64,000 nucleotides of DNA, taken from Paenibacillus doosanensis (GTDB lineage Bacteria > Bacillota > Bacilli > Paenibacillales > NBRC-103111). The stretch covers positions 42,199 to 106,198 of the forward strand of contig NZ_JANYUY010000025.1 in assembly GCF_025060755.1 (NCBI RefSeq), in the 5' to 3' direction. A model generated the notes under the pieces. That model saw only the letters and a list, made by a program, of their open reading frames with translations, was not told where the DNA came from and did no database searches. This document shows positions 53,327-62,274 of the stretch, one piece after another (position 1 is the first letter of the stretch; the number at the start of each line of letters is the position of its first letter). The position numbers and the translations under genes were made by a program.

Positions 53327-54451
53327 TTAAGTATAGCTGAGTCCGCTGAGAGAAGGCAGCGGAATCGCGGTCCAGCCGGGCAGGCTTGCGGCCTGCTCCG
53401 ATGAGGGATCGAACAGCAGGGAGACGAGCTCCCCTGCCGATAAGCGCACGCTGCCGCGGCCCTCTGCGGCAACGGTGCAGCCATCCTCCTGCTGCTCGCC
53501 GACAGCAGGGATAATCCCGCCGGCCGCGCGAAGATAAGGGGCCGCTTGCTCCAGCAGGCGCGCTGCGCTGACGACGAACACGGTGCCGCTGTTCGCCGCC
53601 GGCGCAGACGGCACGCCTGCTTCGCGCAGCAGCAGCGCGAGCTCGCGCTCGTGCCAACCTACCGCAACCGTCAGCTCCGCGAGGTTGAAGCGCTCCACCG
53701 CGTCGGCGAGCAGCGCCGCGACGGCTTCCGCCGGGCCGCCCCACTCGACGGCGGCCGGATGCCTCTTGCTGTGATAGCGGCCGGGGGCCTCGATCACAGC
53801 GAAGCTGTCGACGCCGCCGCCCGCCGGAGCGGCGACGAGCGCCTCGTGCGCCAGCTTCGCGCAGCTGGCGTGGGCCTGCGCGCCGAGCAGCCGCTGCAGC
53901 TCGGTGACGCTATGCGCGAACGCGACTTCGCGGGCGTCCGCGGCTGCATGCAGTGCGAACGCGTCCTGCGGCGCGTACGGGCGAATCTCGCGGCCGCTAT
54001 GCGCCGCGGTTCGCGCGCGGAGCCGGGCGGCGCCGGCGGCGTCCAGCGTAAACCGATCCGTGCGGCCGAAGTGATAGCAGTGCGCCCGCGTATAGAGCGA
54101 CCGGTCGCCCGAGACGAAGATCAGCGAAGCGCCGGCCTGATCGGCATGCCGCTTGCACAGCTCCAGCAGGCGGCCCGCGGTGCCTTGGCCGCGGTAGTCC
54201 GGATCGGTGCAGACCGAGCCGACGGAGAAGACGTTCAGCCGCGCCGCGCCCACACGGAGTACGAAAGGAACGAAGCCCATGAAGCTGACCAGCTTGCCGT
54301 CTGCAAAAGCGCCGTAGGAGTGGCTTTGTCCCGGCGAGAAAATCAGCGGAAAAGCGGTTCCCATCGACGATTGCTCGGCATCGCGAAAGATGCTGTCCGC
54401 CAGATGAACGGCTTGCTGCAGCTCTTCATTGCGTACGAGTCGAAATTCCAA
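53327..54451 (-). CDS. GNAT acetyltransferase with C-terminal extension
   Basis: A 374-residue protein with an N-terminal GNAT domain (residues ~1-150; acetyl-CoA loop 'VCTDPDYRGQGTAGRLLELCKRHA', motif 'SLIFVSGDRSLYTRAHCYHFG'). A second GNAT-like or sterol-carrier-like C-terminal part is more Ala-rich. It is larger than most single-domain GNATs and recalls Eis-type proteins, but the active-site features of Eis were not confirmed. It follows RidA on the same strand after 94 bases without a visible terminator, so it may belong to that operon. GC content is high here. Confidence 0.8.
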   Translation of the reverse strand: MEFRLVRNEELQQAVHLADSIFRDAEQSSMGTAFPLIFSPGQSHSYGAFADGKLVSFMGFVPFVLRVGAARLNVFSVGSVCTDPDYRGQGTAGRLLELCKRHADQAGASLIFVSGDRSLYTRAHCYHFGRTDRFTLDAAGAARLRARTAAHSGREIRPYAPQDAFALHAAADAREVAFAHSVTELQRLLGAQAHASCAKLAHEALVAAPAGGGVDSFAVIEAPGRYHSKRHPAAVEWGGPAEAVAALLADAVERFNLAELTVAVGWHERELALLLREAGVPSAPAANSGTVFVVSAARLLEQAAPYLRAAGGIIPAVGEQQEDGCTVAAEGRGSVRLSAGELVSLLFDPSSEQAASLPGWTAIPLPSLSGLSYT

Positions 54452-54545
54452 TAATAACGCCTCCTAAAGGAAAATGAACAGACAGTGAACTATCTTAAAG
54501 CGACAATCGGTGAAGGCGTCATTCTCGGGATGCGATAATGGCCGC

Positions 54546-55010
54546 CTAGTCGCGGATTTCGGCAATGATTTCGATTTCGACCGGCGTATGGAAAGGCAGG
54601 TCGCTGGCGCCGATCGCGGAGCGGGCGTGCTTGCCGCGTTCCCCGAACACTTCCACCAGCAGATCGGATGCGCCGTTCATGACGTAAGGCTGATCGGCGA
54701 AGCCGGGAGCGCTGTTGACGAAGCCGAGCAGCTTGACGATTTGTACGACGCGGTCAAGGTCGCCAAGATAGCCTTTCATGACGGCGAGGCAGTTGATAAT
54801 GACCTGCCGTGCCGCTTCCTGGCCCTGCTCGATCGTCAGCTCGCCGCCGACCTTGCCTGCGTACATCAGCTCGCCGTTAATACGGCAATCTTGTCCGGAC
54901 AAATAGATCAGATTGCCGGTGCGGCTGCAAGGAACATAGGTGAAGCGGGGTTCGGGCGACGGCGGAAGCGCGATGCCGAGCTCATGTAGTCTTTGTTCGA
55001 TTTGGCTCAT
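54546..55010 (-). CDS. ridA: RidA family enamine/imine deaminase
   Basis: A 154-residue YjgF/YER057c/UK114-type protein ('IYLSGQDCRINGELMYAGKVGGELTIEQGQEAARQVIINCLAVMKGYLGDLDRVVQIVKLLGFVNS'), somewhat longer than the usual ~125. GGAGG precedes ATG 55010. The family hydrolyses reactive 2-aminoacrylate-type intermediates made by PLP enzymes. It follows a deacylase and a DSD1-type PLP enzyme, so it probably clears the enamine they generate. The catalytic Arg of the RidA subfamily was not located with certainty. Confidence 0.9.
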   Translation of the reverse strand: MSQIEQRLHELGIALPPSPEPRFTYVPCSRTGNLIYLSGQDCRINGELMYAGKVGGELTIEQGQEAARQVIINCLAVMKGYLGDLDRVVQIVKLLGFVNSAPGFADQPYVMNGASDLLVEVFGERGKHARSAIGASDLPFHTPVEIEIIAEIRD

Positions 55011-55149
55011 ATAAATACCTCCGAATAAGGGCTTAGTGATGTTGCGATTTCTCAGCGGCCGAAGCGATGGGGACGGGAGCTGCAAAGCAGCGGGTTCCCC
55101 CCCGGCGTTCTGCGATGCGGAAACGGCCGCCTTCGCTCGTGCCGTAAAA

Positions 55150-56754
55150 TTAATGACGGCAGCAGTGGTGCGCCCGGATCAAGACGCCTTCGCGGGCTTG
55201 GGTGTGGCGTTCGGCGAGCAGTGTCGGCTTGCCGCCGACAACGACATGGGAAATGCCGGCCGGATACTGTCGCGGCTCGTCAAAGGTCGCAAGATCCCGG
55301 ATCGTCTCCGGATCGAACACGGTCACGTCGGCGGCATAGCCGGGCACGAGCAGACCGCGCTTGCCGAGCTTGAACCGCTGCACAGGAAAGCTCGTCAGCT
55401 TGCGCACCGCTTGCTCCAGCGTAAGCACCTTGTCTTCGCGGACATACTTGGCGAAGACGCGAGGGAAGGTGCCGTACAGCCGGGGATGCGGCTTGCCGGT
55501 TTCGCAGGTCAGGCTGTCCGAGGCGATCAGCGACCGCTCGTAGCCGACGACCTGCTTGACGTCTTCATCGGACATGTGGAAGTAGACGATGGAAATTCGC
55601 CCGTCCTCCTCAAGCAATAGGTCCATCATGCAGTCGGCCGGATGCAGGCCGCGTTCCTCGCTGATTGCGGCGATATGCTTGCCCTCCAGATGGCGGTTCG
55701 CTTCCGTATGCACGGCGGAGATGTAAACGCTCTGCCAGCCTGTCGAGCAGACCAGATTATCCCAATCGTCCTGTTCCCGGCCAAGCTCCTCGCGAATCCG
55801 CTTGCGCAATGCGGCGTCCCGGAACCGCTCCAGCACGCATTCGATGCCGCCTTCGACGGCCCATGGAGGGAGAACGGTCGTGAGCGTCGTGGAACCGGCA
55901 TTGTAAGGGTATACATCGCAGGTGACGTCGAGTCCTCGGGAGCGCGCATCTTCGATTAACTCCATCGCCTCAAGCACCTTGCCCCAGTTGATTTTGCCGG
56001 CCGCCTTCAAATGGCTGATGTGCAGGGAGACGCCCACTTTTTCGGCAATCCAGATCACTTCCTTCACGGAAGGAATCAGATTATTGCCCTCGCCGCGGAT
56101 ATGGGTGGAGAACAGCCCGTTATACCGGGGCAGCACGGAGCACAGCTCGGCCAGCTCTTCCTTGGAGGTGTAGCTGCCGGGCGCATACAGCAGGCCGATG
56201 GAGAAGCCGATCGCTCCGGCTTGAAGACCCTGCTCCAGCATCTGCTTCATCCGCTGCAGCTCTTGCCGGGTGGCCGGGCGGTTGGCGAAGCCCATTACGG
56301 CGATGCGAAGCGCGCCATGCGCTACGTAGGTGGCGAGATTCTCCGACGGATTCGAGCGGGCGAGCGATTCCATATACTGCTCGACCGTCTCCCAGGGCCA
56401 CTCCCAGGAGGTTTTGCCGAGCACGGGCTGCACGTAGCTTTGCAATAGCTCCGCCTGGTCTTTGACGAACGGGGCGGGGGCGAGGCCGCAGTTGCCGACC
56501 ACTTCCGTGGTGACGCCCTGGCGGATTTTAATTTCGCTTAGCGGATGATCGAATATCATCAGATCGGAATGGCAGTGGCCGTCGATAAATCCCGGCGCAA
56601 TGACTTGACGGTGGACTTCGACGGTCTCTCGCGCCTCTTGGTCGAGCCGCCCCACGGCGGCGATGCGCCCGTCCTTGATCCCGACATCTCCGATAAACCA
56701 CGGATTGCCGGTGCCGTCGACGATGCGTCCGTTTTTCAATACGAGATCGAGCAT
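55150..56754 (-). CDS. N-acyl-D-amino-acid deacylase
   Basis: A 534-residue amidohydrolase that removes acyl groups from N-acyl-D-amino acids. The metal site is visible: 'GFIDGHCHSD' near residue 60, conserved Cys in 'EVVGNCGLAP' near 90, 'HISHLKAAGK' near 240 and 'IASDSLTC' near 400. GGGAGG precedes ATG 56754, which was preferred over an upstream in-frame ATG at 56778. It lies between the DSD1-type gene (69 bases away) and ridA, giving a coherent D-amino-acid route. Relatives include D-aminoacylase and related D-Glu/D-Asp deacylases; the preferred side chain is unknown. Confidence 0.94.
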   Translation of the reverse strand: MLDLVLKNGRIVDGTGNPWFIGDVGIKDGRIAAVGRLDQEARETVEVHRQVIAPGFIDGHCHSDLMIFDHPLSEIKIRQGVTTEVVGNCGLAPAPFVKDQAELLQSYVQPVLGKTSWEWPWETVEQYMESLARSNPSENLATYVAHGALRIAVMGFANRPATRQELQRMKQMLEQGLQAGAIGFSIGLLYAPGSYTSKEELAELCSVLPRYNGLFSTHIRGEGNNLIPSVKEVIWIAEKVGVSLHISHLKAAGKINWGKVLEAMELIEDARSRGLDVTCDVYPYNAGSTTLTTVLPPWAVEGGIECVLERFRDAALRKRIREELGREQDDWDNLVCSTGWQSVYISAVHTEANRHLEGKHIAAISEERGLHPADCMMDLLLEEDGRISIVYFHMSDEDVKQVVGYERSLIASDSLTCETGKPHPRLYGTFPRVFAKYVREDKVLTLEQAVRKLTSFPVQRFKLGKRGLLVPGYAADVTVFDPETIRDLATFDEPRQYPAGISHVVVGGKPTLLAERHTQAREGVLIRAHHCCRH

Positions 56755-56822
56755 GCGGTTAAACCTCCCGTTTTTCATGTGACGTCATTGAAACCGTTTG
56801 CATAATCGCTGCGGCATTCCCT

Positions 56823-57947
56823 TTATTCGAGCATTCCCCGGCCGGCAACCCGTTTCGGCTCCAGCACGTCGCCCTGGCGAAACAATACCCGATTATGCAA
56901 ATTGACCGTGCTGCATATATGGTTTGGAATAACGGATATCCGGTCGCCGACCTTAAGCCCCTTCCGCTGCGCTTCCGGCCCGAGCCGAAGCATGCCGTGC
57001 TCCTCGGACATCCGCTCCAATACCGCATCCTCGTAGCCTACGACATGGCCGAAGCCTTCGAGCATCAGCGGCGCCGAATTCGGCTGTACGTCGGTGGCGA
57101 ACGTCTTGCTGCCGCCGTCGATGACGGCGAGATCGGGGGAGGGACGGCTGACGACGGTGACGAGCACGCTGCCCGCGCAATCCTCCAGGCCGCAGACGCC
57201 GAAGCGGGCCTGCATTCTGTCCTGGTATACATAGGTGCCGGGACGAATTTCCGTCACGCCTTCGACGGCTGCGGCATATGCGCCCGTAGGCGTCGATCCG
57301 ACGCTGACGTCGGCGATGGGGATGCCTTGAGCGCGCATCCGTTCGGCGAGCTGAACCATGATGCGGCCTTCCTCTTCGCCGGCGTCGGCCAAGTCCAGCG
57401 TCGGCCTCTGCTGCAGCAGCGCGCCGCGGAACGTATAAATGCCGGTCAGCTTCAGATGCTCCAGCGCATGGATACGGGCCGCCAGAGCGGCGGCATCGTC
57501 ATATGGAACGCCGCTGCGGCGCAGGCCCGTATCGATTTCGAGCCGTACTGTAAGCTGAACGCCCAGCCTCCCGGCAGTTTCGTTCATGCGGGCCGCGCCT
57601 TCGTCGCTGTCGACCCCCAGGATCAGCCGGATGCGTCGGCTGAGCGCCGCGGCGCGTTCGATTTTGCCGGGGGCAACGAGCGGATAAGCGATGAAAATAT
57701 CCGCGATGCCGTGCTCCGCCATCACCTCGGCTTCCGATACTTTGGCGACGGTGATGCCGACCGCTCCGGCCTCCAATTGCAGCTTGGCTACATCGGGAAT
57801 TTTATGCGTTTTGGCATGGGGCCGAAGCCGGACGTTATGCTTGCGGGCCACCTCCGCCATCGTTTGAATATTGCGGTTCATTCGCTCCGCGTCGATAATG
57901 ACGCAGGGCGTTTCCGGCATGCCGGACATCGGTTTGCTGTCGGTCAA
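56823..57947 (-). CDS. DSD1-family PLP enzyme (D-serine dehydratase/D-threonine aldolase type)
   Basis: A 374-residue fold-type III enzyme. The PLP lysine is in 'RPHAKTHK' near residue 49, and the metal-binding C-terminal motif 'PNHICSTVNL' (His-x-Cys) is near 345, as in eukaryotic-type D-serine dehydratase and D-threonine aldolase. The start overlaps the regulator's stop by four bases. RidA in the same operon favours the dehydratase activity, since that makes 2-aminoacrylate; an aldolase would yield glycine and an aldehyde. This choice is inference. Confidence 0.92.
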   Translation of the reverse strand: MTDSKPMSGMPETPCVIIDAERMNRNIQTMAEVARKHNVRLRPHAKTHKIPDVAKLQLEAGAVGITVAKVSEAEVMAEHGIADIFIAYPLVAPGKIERAAALSRRIRLILGVDSDEGAARMNETAGRLGVQLTVRLEIDTGLRRSGVPYDDAAALAARIHALEHLKLTGIYTFRGALLQQRPTLDLADAGEEEGRIMVQLAERMRAQGIPIADVSVGSTPTGAYAAAVEGVTEIRPGTYVYQDRMQARFGVCGLEDCAGSVLVTVVSRPSPDLAVIDGGSKTFATDVQPNSAPLMLEGFGHVVGYEDAVLERMSEEHGMLRLGPEAQRKGLKVGDRISVIPNHICSTVNLHNRVLFRQGDVLEPKRVAGRGMLE

Positions 57948-58609
57948 GCGTCTTCATCCCCTTCCGCTTCGGATAATGACTTGCCTTCCTCCAAATAGTT
58001 GTACAGCGTATATTTGGAAATATTCAAATAGCTGCAAATTTTTTCGCCGCCTTTTTTGATCAGAAACGCCCCTTTGCGGTCCAACAGCTGAATCATCTTC
58101 ATCTTGTCTTCCTTGGCCATTACGGCGACCGGCTTGCCGACCTGCTCCTGGGCTTCCTGAATCAAGGCGTCGAGCAGATCGCTGACGTTGCTGACGAACG
58201 ATTCTTTGACCTCCGGCTGCAGGCCCGTGCTGGTTAAGGAATGCAGCGTCTTCTCCGCTACCATCAGCTCGGTGATGTCGAAATTGATGCACAGTGCGCC
58301 GATGGTTTTACCTTCGTTATTTTTCATGTAAATGGAGGTAGAACGTAAAATACGGCCGTCCTTGGTTTGCGTGACGTAATTGAATTTATTGCCGTCGACA
58401 TGGTTGCCCCGCAGCAGCTCCAGACCGAGGTTGGTGCCCGGATCGCCGATTTTTCTTCCTGTAATGTGGCCGTTCTCGATGGCGGTAATCGTGCTCTCGT
58501 ACGATCCGGTCAGATCGTGCAGCACCACCTCGCAGTTGTCGCCGAACTGGGCGGCGATGCCTTTGACCAGACTGTTTAGAAGCTCGGATTCGTCGCGGAT
58601 GTGCTCCAT
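57944..58609 (-). CDS. YheO/DauR-like PAS-HTH transcriptional regulator
   Basis: A 221-residue regulator. The N-terminal PAS-like domain (~1-120: 'GDNCEVVLHDLTGSYESTITAIENGHITGRKIGDPG', 'SIYMKNNEGKTIGALCINFDIT') is followed by a C-terminal HTH ('KMIQLLDRKGAFLIKKGGEKICSYLNISKYTLYNYLE'). DauR, of this family, represses D-arginine catabolism in Pseudomonas, which matches a first position in this D-amino-acid operon. GGAGG precedes ATG 58609. It overlaps the DSD1-type gene by four bases. A strong TTGACA promoter with an inverted repeat is upstream. Confidence 0.9.
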   Translation of the reverse strand: MEHIRDESELLNSLVKGIAAQFGDNCEVVLHDLTGSYESTITAIENGHITGRKIGDPGTNLGLELLRGNHVDGNKFNYVTQTKDGRILRSTSIYMKNNEGKTIGALCINFDITELMVAEKTLHSLTSTGLQPEVKESFVSNVSDLLDALIQEAQEQVGKPVAVMAKEDKMKMIQLLDRKGAFLIKKGGEKICSYLNISKYTLYNYLEEGKSLSEAEGDEDA

Positions 58610-58659
58610 GGGATTGCTTATCCTCCTCTCGCTATAGCTTCGAAATCTTCTTGAAACCG

Positions 58660-58687
58660 ATAGTATCATAACGGATTGAAATGTCAA
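58660..58687 (-). promoter_or_regulatory. Promoter of the D-amino-acid operon
   Basis: On the minus strand, TTGACA (58682-58687), 16-base spacer, TACTAT (58660-58665). An inverted repeat CAAAC-AAAAA-GTTTG (58685-58699) overlaps the -35 box and is a candidate operator. Confidence 0.65.
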
Positions 58688-58723
58688 ACAAAAAGTTTGT
58701 TCGAAAGAAAAAAAGTATGTTAG

Positions 58724-58746
58724 TATAATATTGTTACCGCTTGCAA
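58724..58746 (+). promoter_or_regulatory. Promoter -10 and cre site of the sensor kinase operon
   Basis: TATAAT at 58724-58729 is followed at once by TGTTACCGCTTGCAA (58732-58746), which read in reverse fits WTGNAANCGNWWNCA fully. A CcpA bound here would cover the transcription start. The -35 is poor. Confidence 0.6.
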
Positions 58747-58816
58747 AATGAACGGACGCACGGGGTTATGGACGATTGCGACCGGTAACAATTCACGGTT
58801 GATGGGGGAACCTGCT

Positions 58817-60583
58817 ATGAAGCGGTGGTTCGGTAAGTCGTTGAAACGCAAGCTGTCTTTGTTTTTGTTGTTCGCCATTTTGCTGCCGCTCCTGTTAACC
58901 GGAGGAATCTCGTACAAAATCGCCTCCTCGATTACCGAGGATAAAGCGAAGCAGTCGGGGATGAATACGCTTAGGCAAATCGCGGGCAAACTGGAATTTA
59001 TTATTCAGGACGTGGAGACGATGTCCTTGTTCATTATCGGGCAGCGGGATATTCAGGCTTACTTGGACGATGACAAGGAAGACGTGCTCCGCTTCATGAC
59101 TAACGTAGGATTTTTGACGAATCTGGCTTTTTCCAAAAAGTATATATCGAACATTACGATTACGAACGATAGCGGCAGACCGCCGTTGTCGAATACGACG
59201 GTGCTTCGCTCCGGCCTTCCGGATGTGCTGAAGCAAAATGAAGAGACGTACCGCAGCAGCGTAAAATGGTGGTCGCCGCTCTACGAGAATCAGACGACCG
59301 ACGGTCTGAAGAAGGTATTCTCTCTCGTGCGCCCGGTGCGCAGCTACAACAATTTCAAGCCGCTCGGAACGATCTCGATCAGCGTCGACGAGGAAGAAAT
59401 CGCCCGTTACTTGGCGGAAGCGGGTTGGGAGGAGAGCGGGTTCGTCCTGCTGCTGGATTCCCGGGACGAGATTCTGTCCTCCGGCCAGCCGCAGTGGCTG
59501 AATCGTCCGGTAGCGGATATTTTTCCCGATATCGGGTCGATGGAAGGGGACAGCGGAATTCTCAATTACGGCGGCAAGGAACAGAAGACGATTTTGTATT
59601 ACACGATTCCCGGTCTCGGCTGGAAGCTGGTCGGTTTCATTCCGACGCAAATTTATACGAAGCAGAACGGCTACGTCCTGATGGTCACCGCTTCGGCGGT
59701 AGGGCTCGGCTTGATTTTGGCAGCAGGACTGGCGCTGTACTTCCTGCAATGGGTGACGAGGCCGCTGACCCGTCTGACGCAAAACATGAAGGACATCAAT
59801 CCGGATGAGCCGATTCCTCATTTCGAGGTGCGGAGCACGGATGAAGTAGGGCTGCTGCTGCGCAGCTACAATAAGCTGAGCGACCGAATCCAGCGCTTGA
59901 AGGAGCAGGTGCAGAAGAACGAGGCGATGAAGAAGGAAGCGGACATTCAGGCGCTGCAGGCGCAGATCAATCCTCATTTTCTGTACAATACGCTGTCTTC
60001 GATCCATTGGATCGCGCTGATGAACAAGGACCGCCAGATCGCCGAGATGGTCGGGGCGCTCAGCGATTTTCTCAGATTCAGCCTGAACAAAGGCGAGGAG
60101 TTTTGCCCCGTTCAGCAGGAGGTGGCCCATGCGCAAAATTACGCTTATATTCAATCGATTCGTTTTCCCGAGCAGTTCCACATTGAATTTTATATCGATC
60201 CGGCGATGCTGCCGATTCCGATGCTCAAGCTGCTGCTTCAGCCGTTAATCGAGAACAGCGTCATTCACGGCATTCAGAAAAAGCAGAGCAAAGGCTATGT
60301 CTACGTTCACGGAGAGCTGTCCGGCGCGGCGCGCATGAAGTTTATCGTCGAGGACACGGGGATCGGAATCGATCCGGGGAAGCTGCGGGAAGTGCGGCGC
60401 AACCTGACCATGGAGGAAGCGCGAACGCCGGCGGTTCAGCCGAGAGGCAGCTACGGACTGCGCAACGTGCATCAGAGGCTGCTGCTCCATTACGGGCCCG
60501 AAGCAGGGCTAACGATCGAGAGCGAGCCGGGGAAAGGCACGATTATTTCATTCACCATACCGATAGCGGGGGAACCGATATGA
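58817..60583 (+). CDS. YesM-type sensor histidine kinase
   Basis: A 588-residue membrane sensor. Two transmembrane helices (~12-34 and ~294-316) flank an extracellular dCache-like sensing domain; HAMP (~318-370), a His-kinase dimerisation region with phospho-acceptor in 'INPHFLYNTLSSIHW' and an HATPase_c domain ('LLQPLIENSVIHGI', 'EDTGIGI', 'GLRNVHQRL', 'GKGTIISFTIP') follow. ATG 58817 has GGGGGAA; upstream in-frame ATGs lack a site. Its stop overlaps the response-regulator start by four bases. It probably senses an extracellular sugar, with the binding protein at 62275 as a partner or target. Confidence 0.95.
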   Translation: MKRWFGKSLKRKLSLFLLFAILLPLLLTGGISYKIASSITEDKAKQSGMNTLRQIAGKLEFIIQDVETMSLFIIGQRDIQAYLDDDKEDVLRFMTNVGFLTNLAFSKKYISNITITNDSGRPPLSNTTVLRSGLPDVLKQNEETYRSSVKWWSPLYENQTTDGLKKVFSLVRPVRSYNNFKPLGTISISVDEEEIARYLAEAGWEESGFVLLLDSRDEILSSGQPQWLNRPVADIFPDIGSMEGDSGILNYGGKEQKTILYYTIPGLGWKLVGFIPTQIYTKQNGYVLMVTASAVGLGLILAAGLALYFLQWVTRPLTRLTQNMKDINPDEPIPHFEVRSTDEVGLLLRSYNKLSDRIQRLKEQVQKNEAMKKEADIQALQAQINPHFLYNTLSSIHWIALMNKDRQIAEMVGALSDFLRFSLNKGEEFCPVQQEVAHAQNYAYIQSIRFPEQFHIEFYIDPAMLPIPMLKLLLQPLIENSVIHGIQKKQSKGYVYVHGELSGAARMKFIVEDTGIGIDPGKLREVRRNLTMEEARTPAVQPRGSYGLRNVHQRLLLHYGPEAGLTIESEPGKGTIISFTIPIAGEPI

Positions 60584-62175
60584 GGATATTGATTGTAGAC
60601 GACGAAGTGATCATTCGGACCGGACTGTGCACGGTGATCGACTGGAAGGAGCTCGGGCTGGAGCTGCTGCCTCCGGCTTCGTCCGCAGAGGAGGCGCTCG
60701 CCCGTATTCCGGCGGAGAAGCCCCATATTTTGCTTACCGATATCCGGATGTCGGGGAAAGACGGGATCGAGCTGGCGCGCGAAGTGAAGAAGCTGCTGCC
60801 GGATACGGAAATTGTCATTTTAACCGGCTATGACGATTTCGCTTATGCGCAGCAGGCGCTGCGGGAGGGCGTGACCGATTATTTGCTTAAGACGAGCCGT
60901 CCGGAGGAAATTATTAAGGCGGCGATGAAGGCGAAGCAGCGCATTCTGGAGAAATGGGAGGCGCTCAAGCAGGAAAATTTCCAGACGGCGGCGCTTCGCA
61001 ATCAGCTGCTGGAGCGGCTCGTTACACAGGGTTTGGGACAAGAGCCGTCTTCGGTTCAGGAGCAGCTGAAGCTGTGGTTCGCCCAAAACGGCGTACAGCC
61101 GGACGCTGCGGCTATGTCCCCGATGTCGGTCCTGATGGTCTCCGCTTCGGGTTGGGGGGATGAGCCGCTCGCCAGGCTGCTGCTCGGCGCCGCGGAGAAT
61201 ATGCTGTTCGAGCTGCTGCCCGCCGTTACGCTGCTGAAGCATGACCGGCTGCTGCTCGTCGTACGCGGCCCCGAAGGCATGAGCGATGACGGGGCGCTGA
61301 AGCAGGCGCTGCAGCGGGTGGAGCAGACGCTCAAGTGCGCGGTCTTCGCCGCGCTCGGCCGTGCGGTGGACAGCTACGACGGCTTGAAGCTGTCCTGCGG
61401 CGAGGCGGAGTATGTTTTCTCCTTTCGGGGGCTGGTCGCTGCCCGCGGGTTGTTCGCGATGGACGACGTCAAGGACCGTCAAGGCGGAAGAACGGTTTGC
61501 TCGCAAAAGGAGGAGGCGGAGCTGTCCGCCATTCTGATGAGCAATCATCCGCCGGAGCTGCGTCACTGGGTCAATCAGAAGGTGCGCGCCCGGATGGAGG
61601 AGCCTTCGGCTACGGCCGCGTCGGTGCAGGCATATTTGCAGTCTATCGTCTGGTCCGGGCACCGGTGGCTGGACCGGGTTAGAGAAGGCGCGGCTGACGC
61701 GGGCATCGCCGGGAATGCGAAGCTTCGGGAGCAGACGGCTCCGGGAGAAGCGCATACGATGACGTTCGAGCTGGCCGACCAGCCGGAGGAGGAAGTGTTC
61801 CGCCAGTTGAACTCGATTATGTCGTCGTTTCACGATGCGATGGCGGATAACAGGTTCCCATATATTCAAAAATCGATCGCATATATTCAAGCGAATCTCG
61901 ATCAGCATTTATCGCTTCAGCAGGTGGCGAAATTCGTCCATTTGAACCCGAATCATTTCAGCGAGGTGTTCAAGCGGGAAACCGGCCTTAACTATATCGA
62001 GTTCGTGACGCAGGAGCGGATGCGGCGGGCCGCCGACATTTTGCAGGGCACGCAGGCCAAGATCAGCGAAGTCGCCGGCCTCGTCGGCTACGAGGATATC
62101 AAATATTTCAGCCAGCAGTTTAAAAAGCATACCGGGCAGACGCCTTCGGAATTTCGCCAATCGTCGAAAGACTGA
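60580..62175 (+). CDS. YesN-type AraC response regulator
   Basis: A 531-residue protein. The receiver domain (1-~120) has acidic Asp7/Asp8, phospho-acceptor Asp54 in 'LLTDIRM' and Lys in 'DYLLKTSRPEE'. A helical middle region (~120-420) and a C-terminal AraC double-HTH (~425-528: 'LSLQQVAKFVHLNPNHFSEVFKRETG', 'ISEVAGLVGYEDIKYFSQQFKK') follow. It should activate the downstream binding-protein gene when phosphorylated by the kinase encoded just before it. Confidence 0.96.
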   Translation: MRILIVDDEVIIRTGLCTVIDWKELGLELLPPASSAEEALARIPAEKPHILLTDIRMSGKDGIELAREVKKLLPDTEIVILTGYDDFAYAQQALREGVTDYLLKTSRPEEIIKAAMKAKQRILEKWEALKQENFQTAALRNQLLERLVTQGLGQEPSSVQEQLKLWFAQNGVQPDAAAMSPMSVLMVSASGWGDEPLARLLLGAAENMLFELLPAVTLLKHDRLLLVVRGPEGMSDDGALKQALQRVEQTLKCAVFAALGRAVDSYDGLKLSCGEAEYVFSFRGLVAARGLFAMDDVKDRQGGRTVCSQKEEAELSAILMSNHPPELRHWVNQKVRARMEEPSATAASVQAYLQSIVWSGHRWLDRVREGAADAGIAGNAKLREQTAPGEAHTMTFELADQPEEEVFRQLNSIMSSFHDAMADNRFPYIQKSIAYIQANLDQHLSLQQVAKFVHLNPNHFSEVFKRETGLNYIEFVTQERMRRAADILQGTQAKISEVAGLVGYEDIKYFSQQFKKHTGQTPSEFRQSSKD

Positions 62176-62210
62176 AAAAATTCCCCCCCTGGCGCCGAAG
62201 TCTCTCCCTT

Positions 62211-62238
62211 TTTGCAGCCTGCGGCTGTCCTCTATACT
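62211..62238 (+). promoter_or_regulatory. Possible promoter of the binding-protein gene
   Basis: TTTGCA (62211-62216), 16-base spacer, TATACT (62233-62238). The -35 is weak, as expected for an activator-dependent promoter. Confidence 0.4.
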
Positions 62239-62274
62239 TGAACATGTGAAGAGATAACGAGGAGGGTGCAGCGA

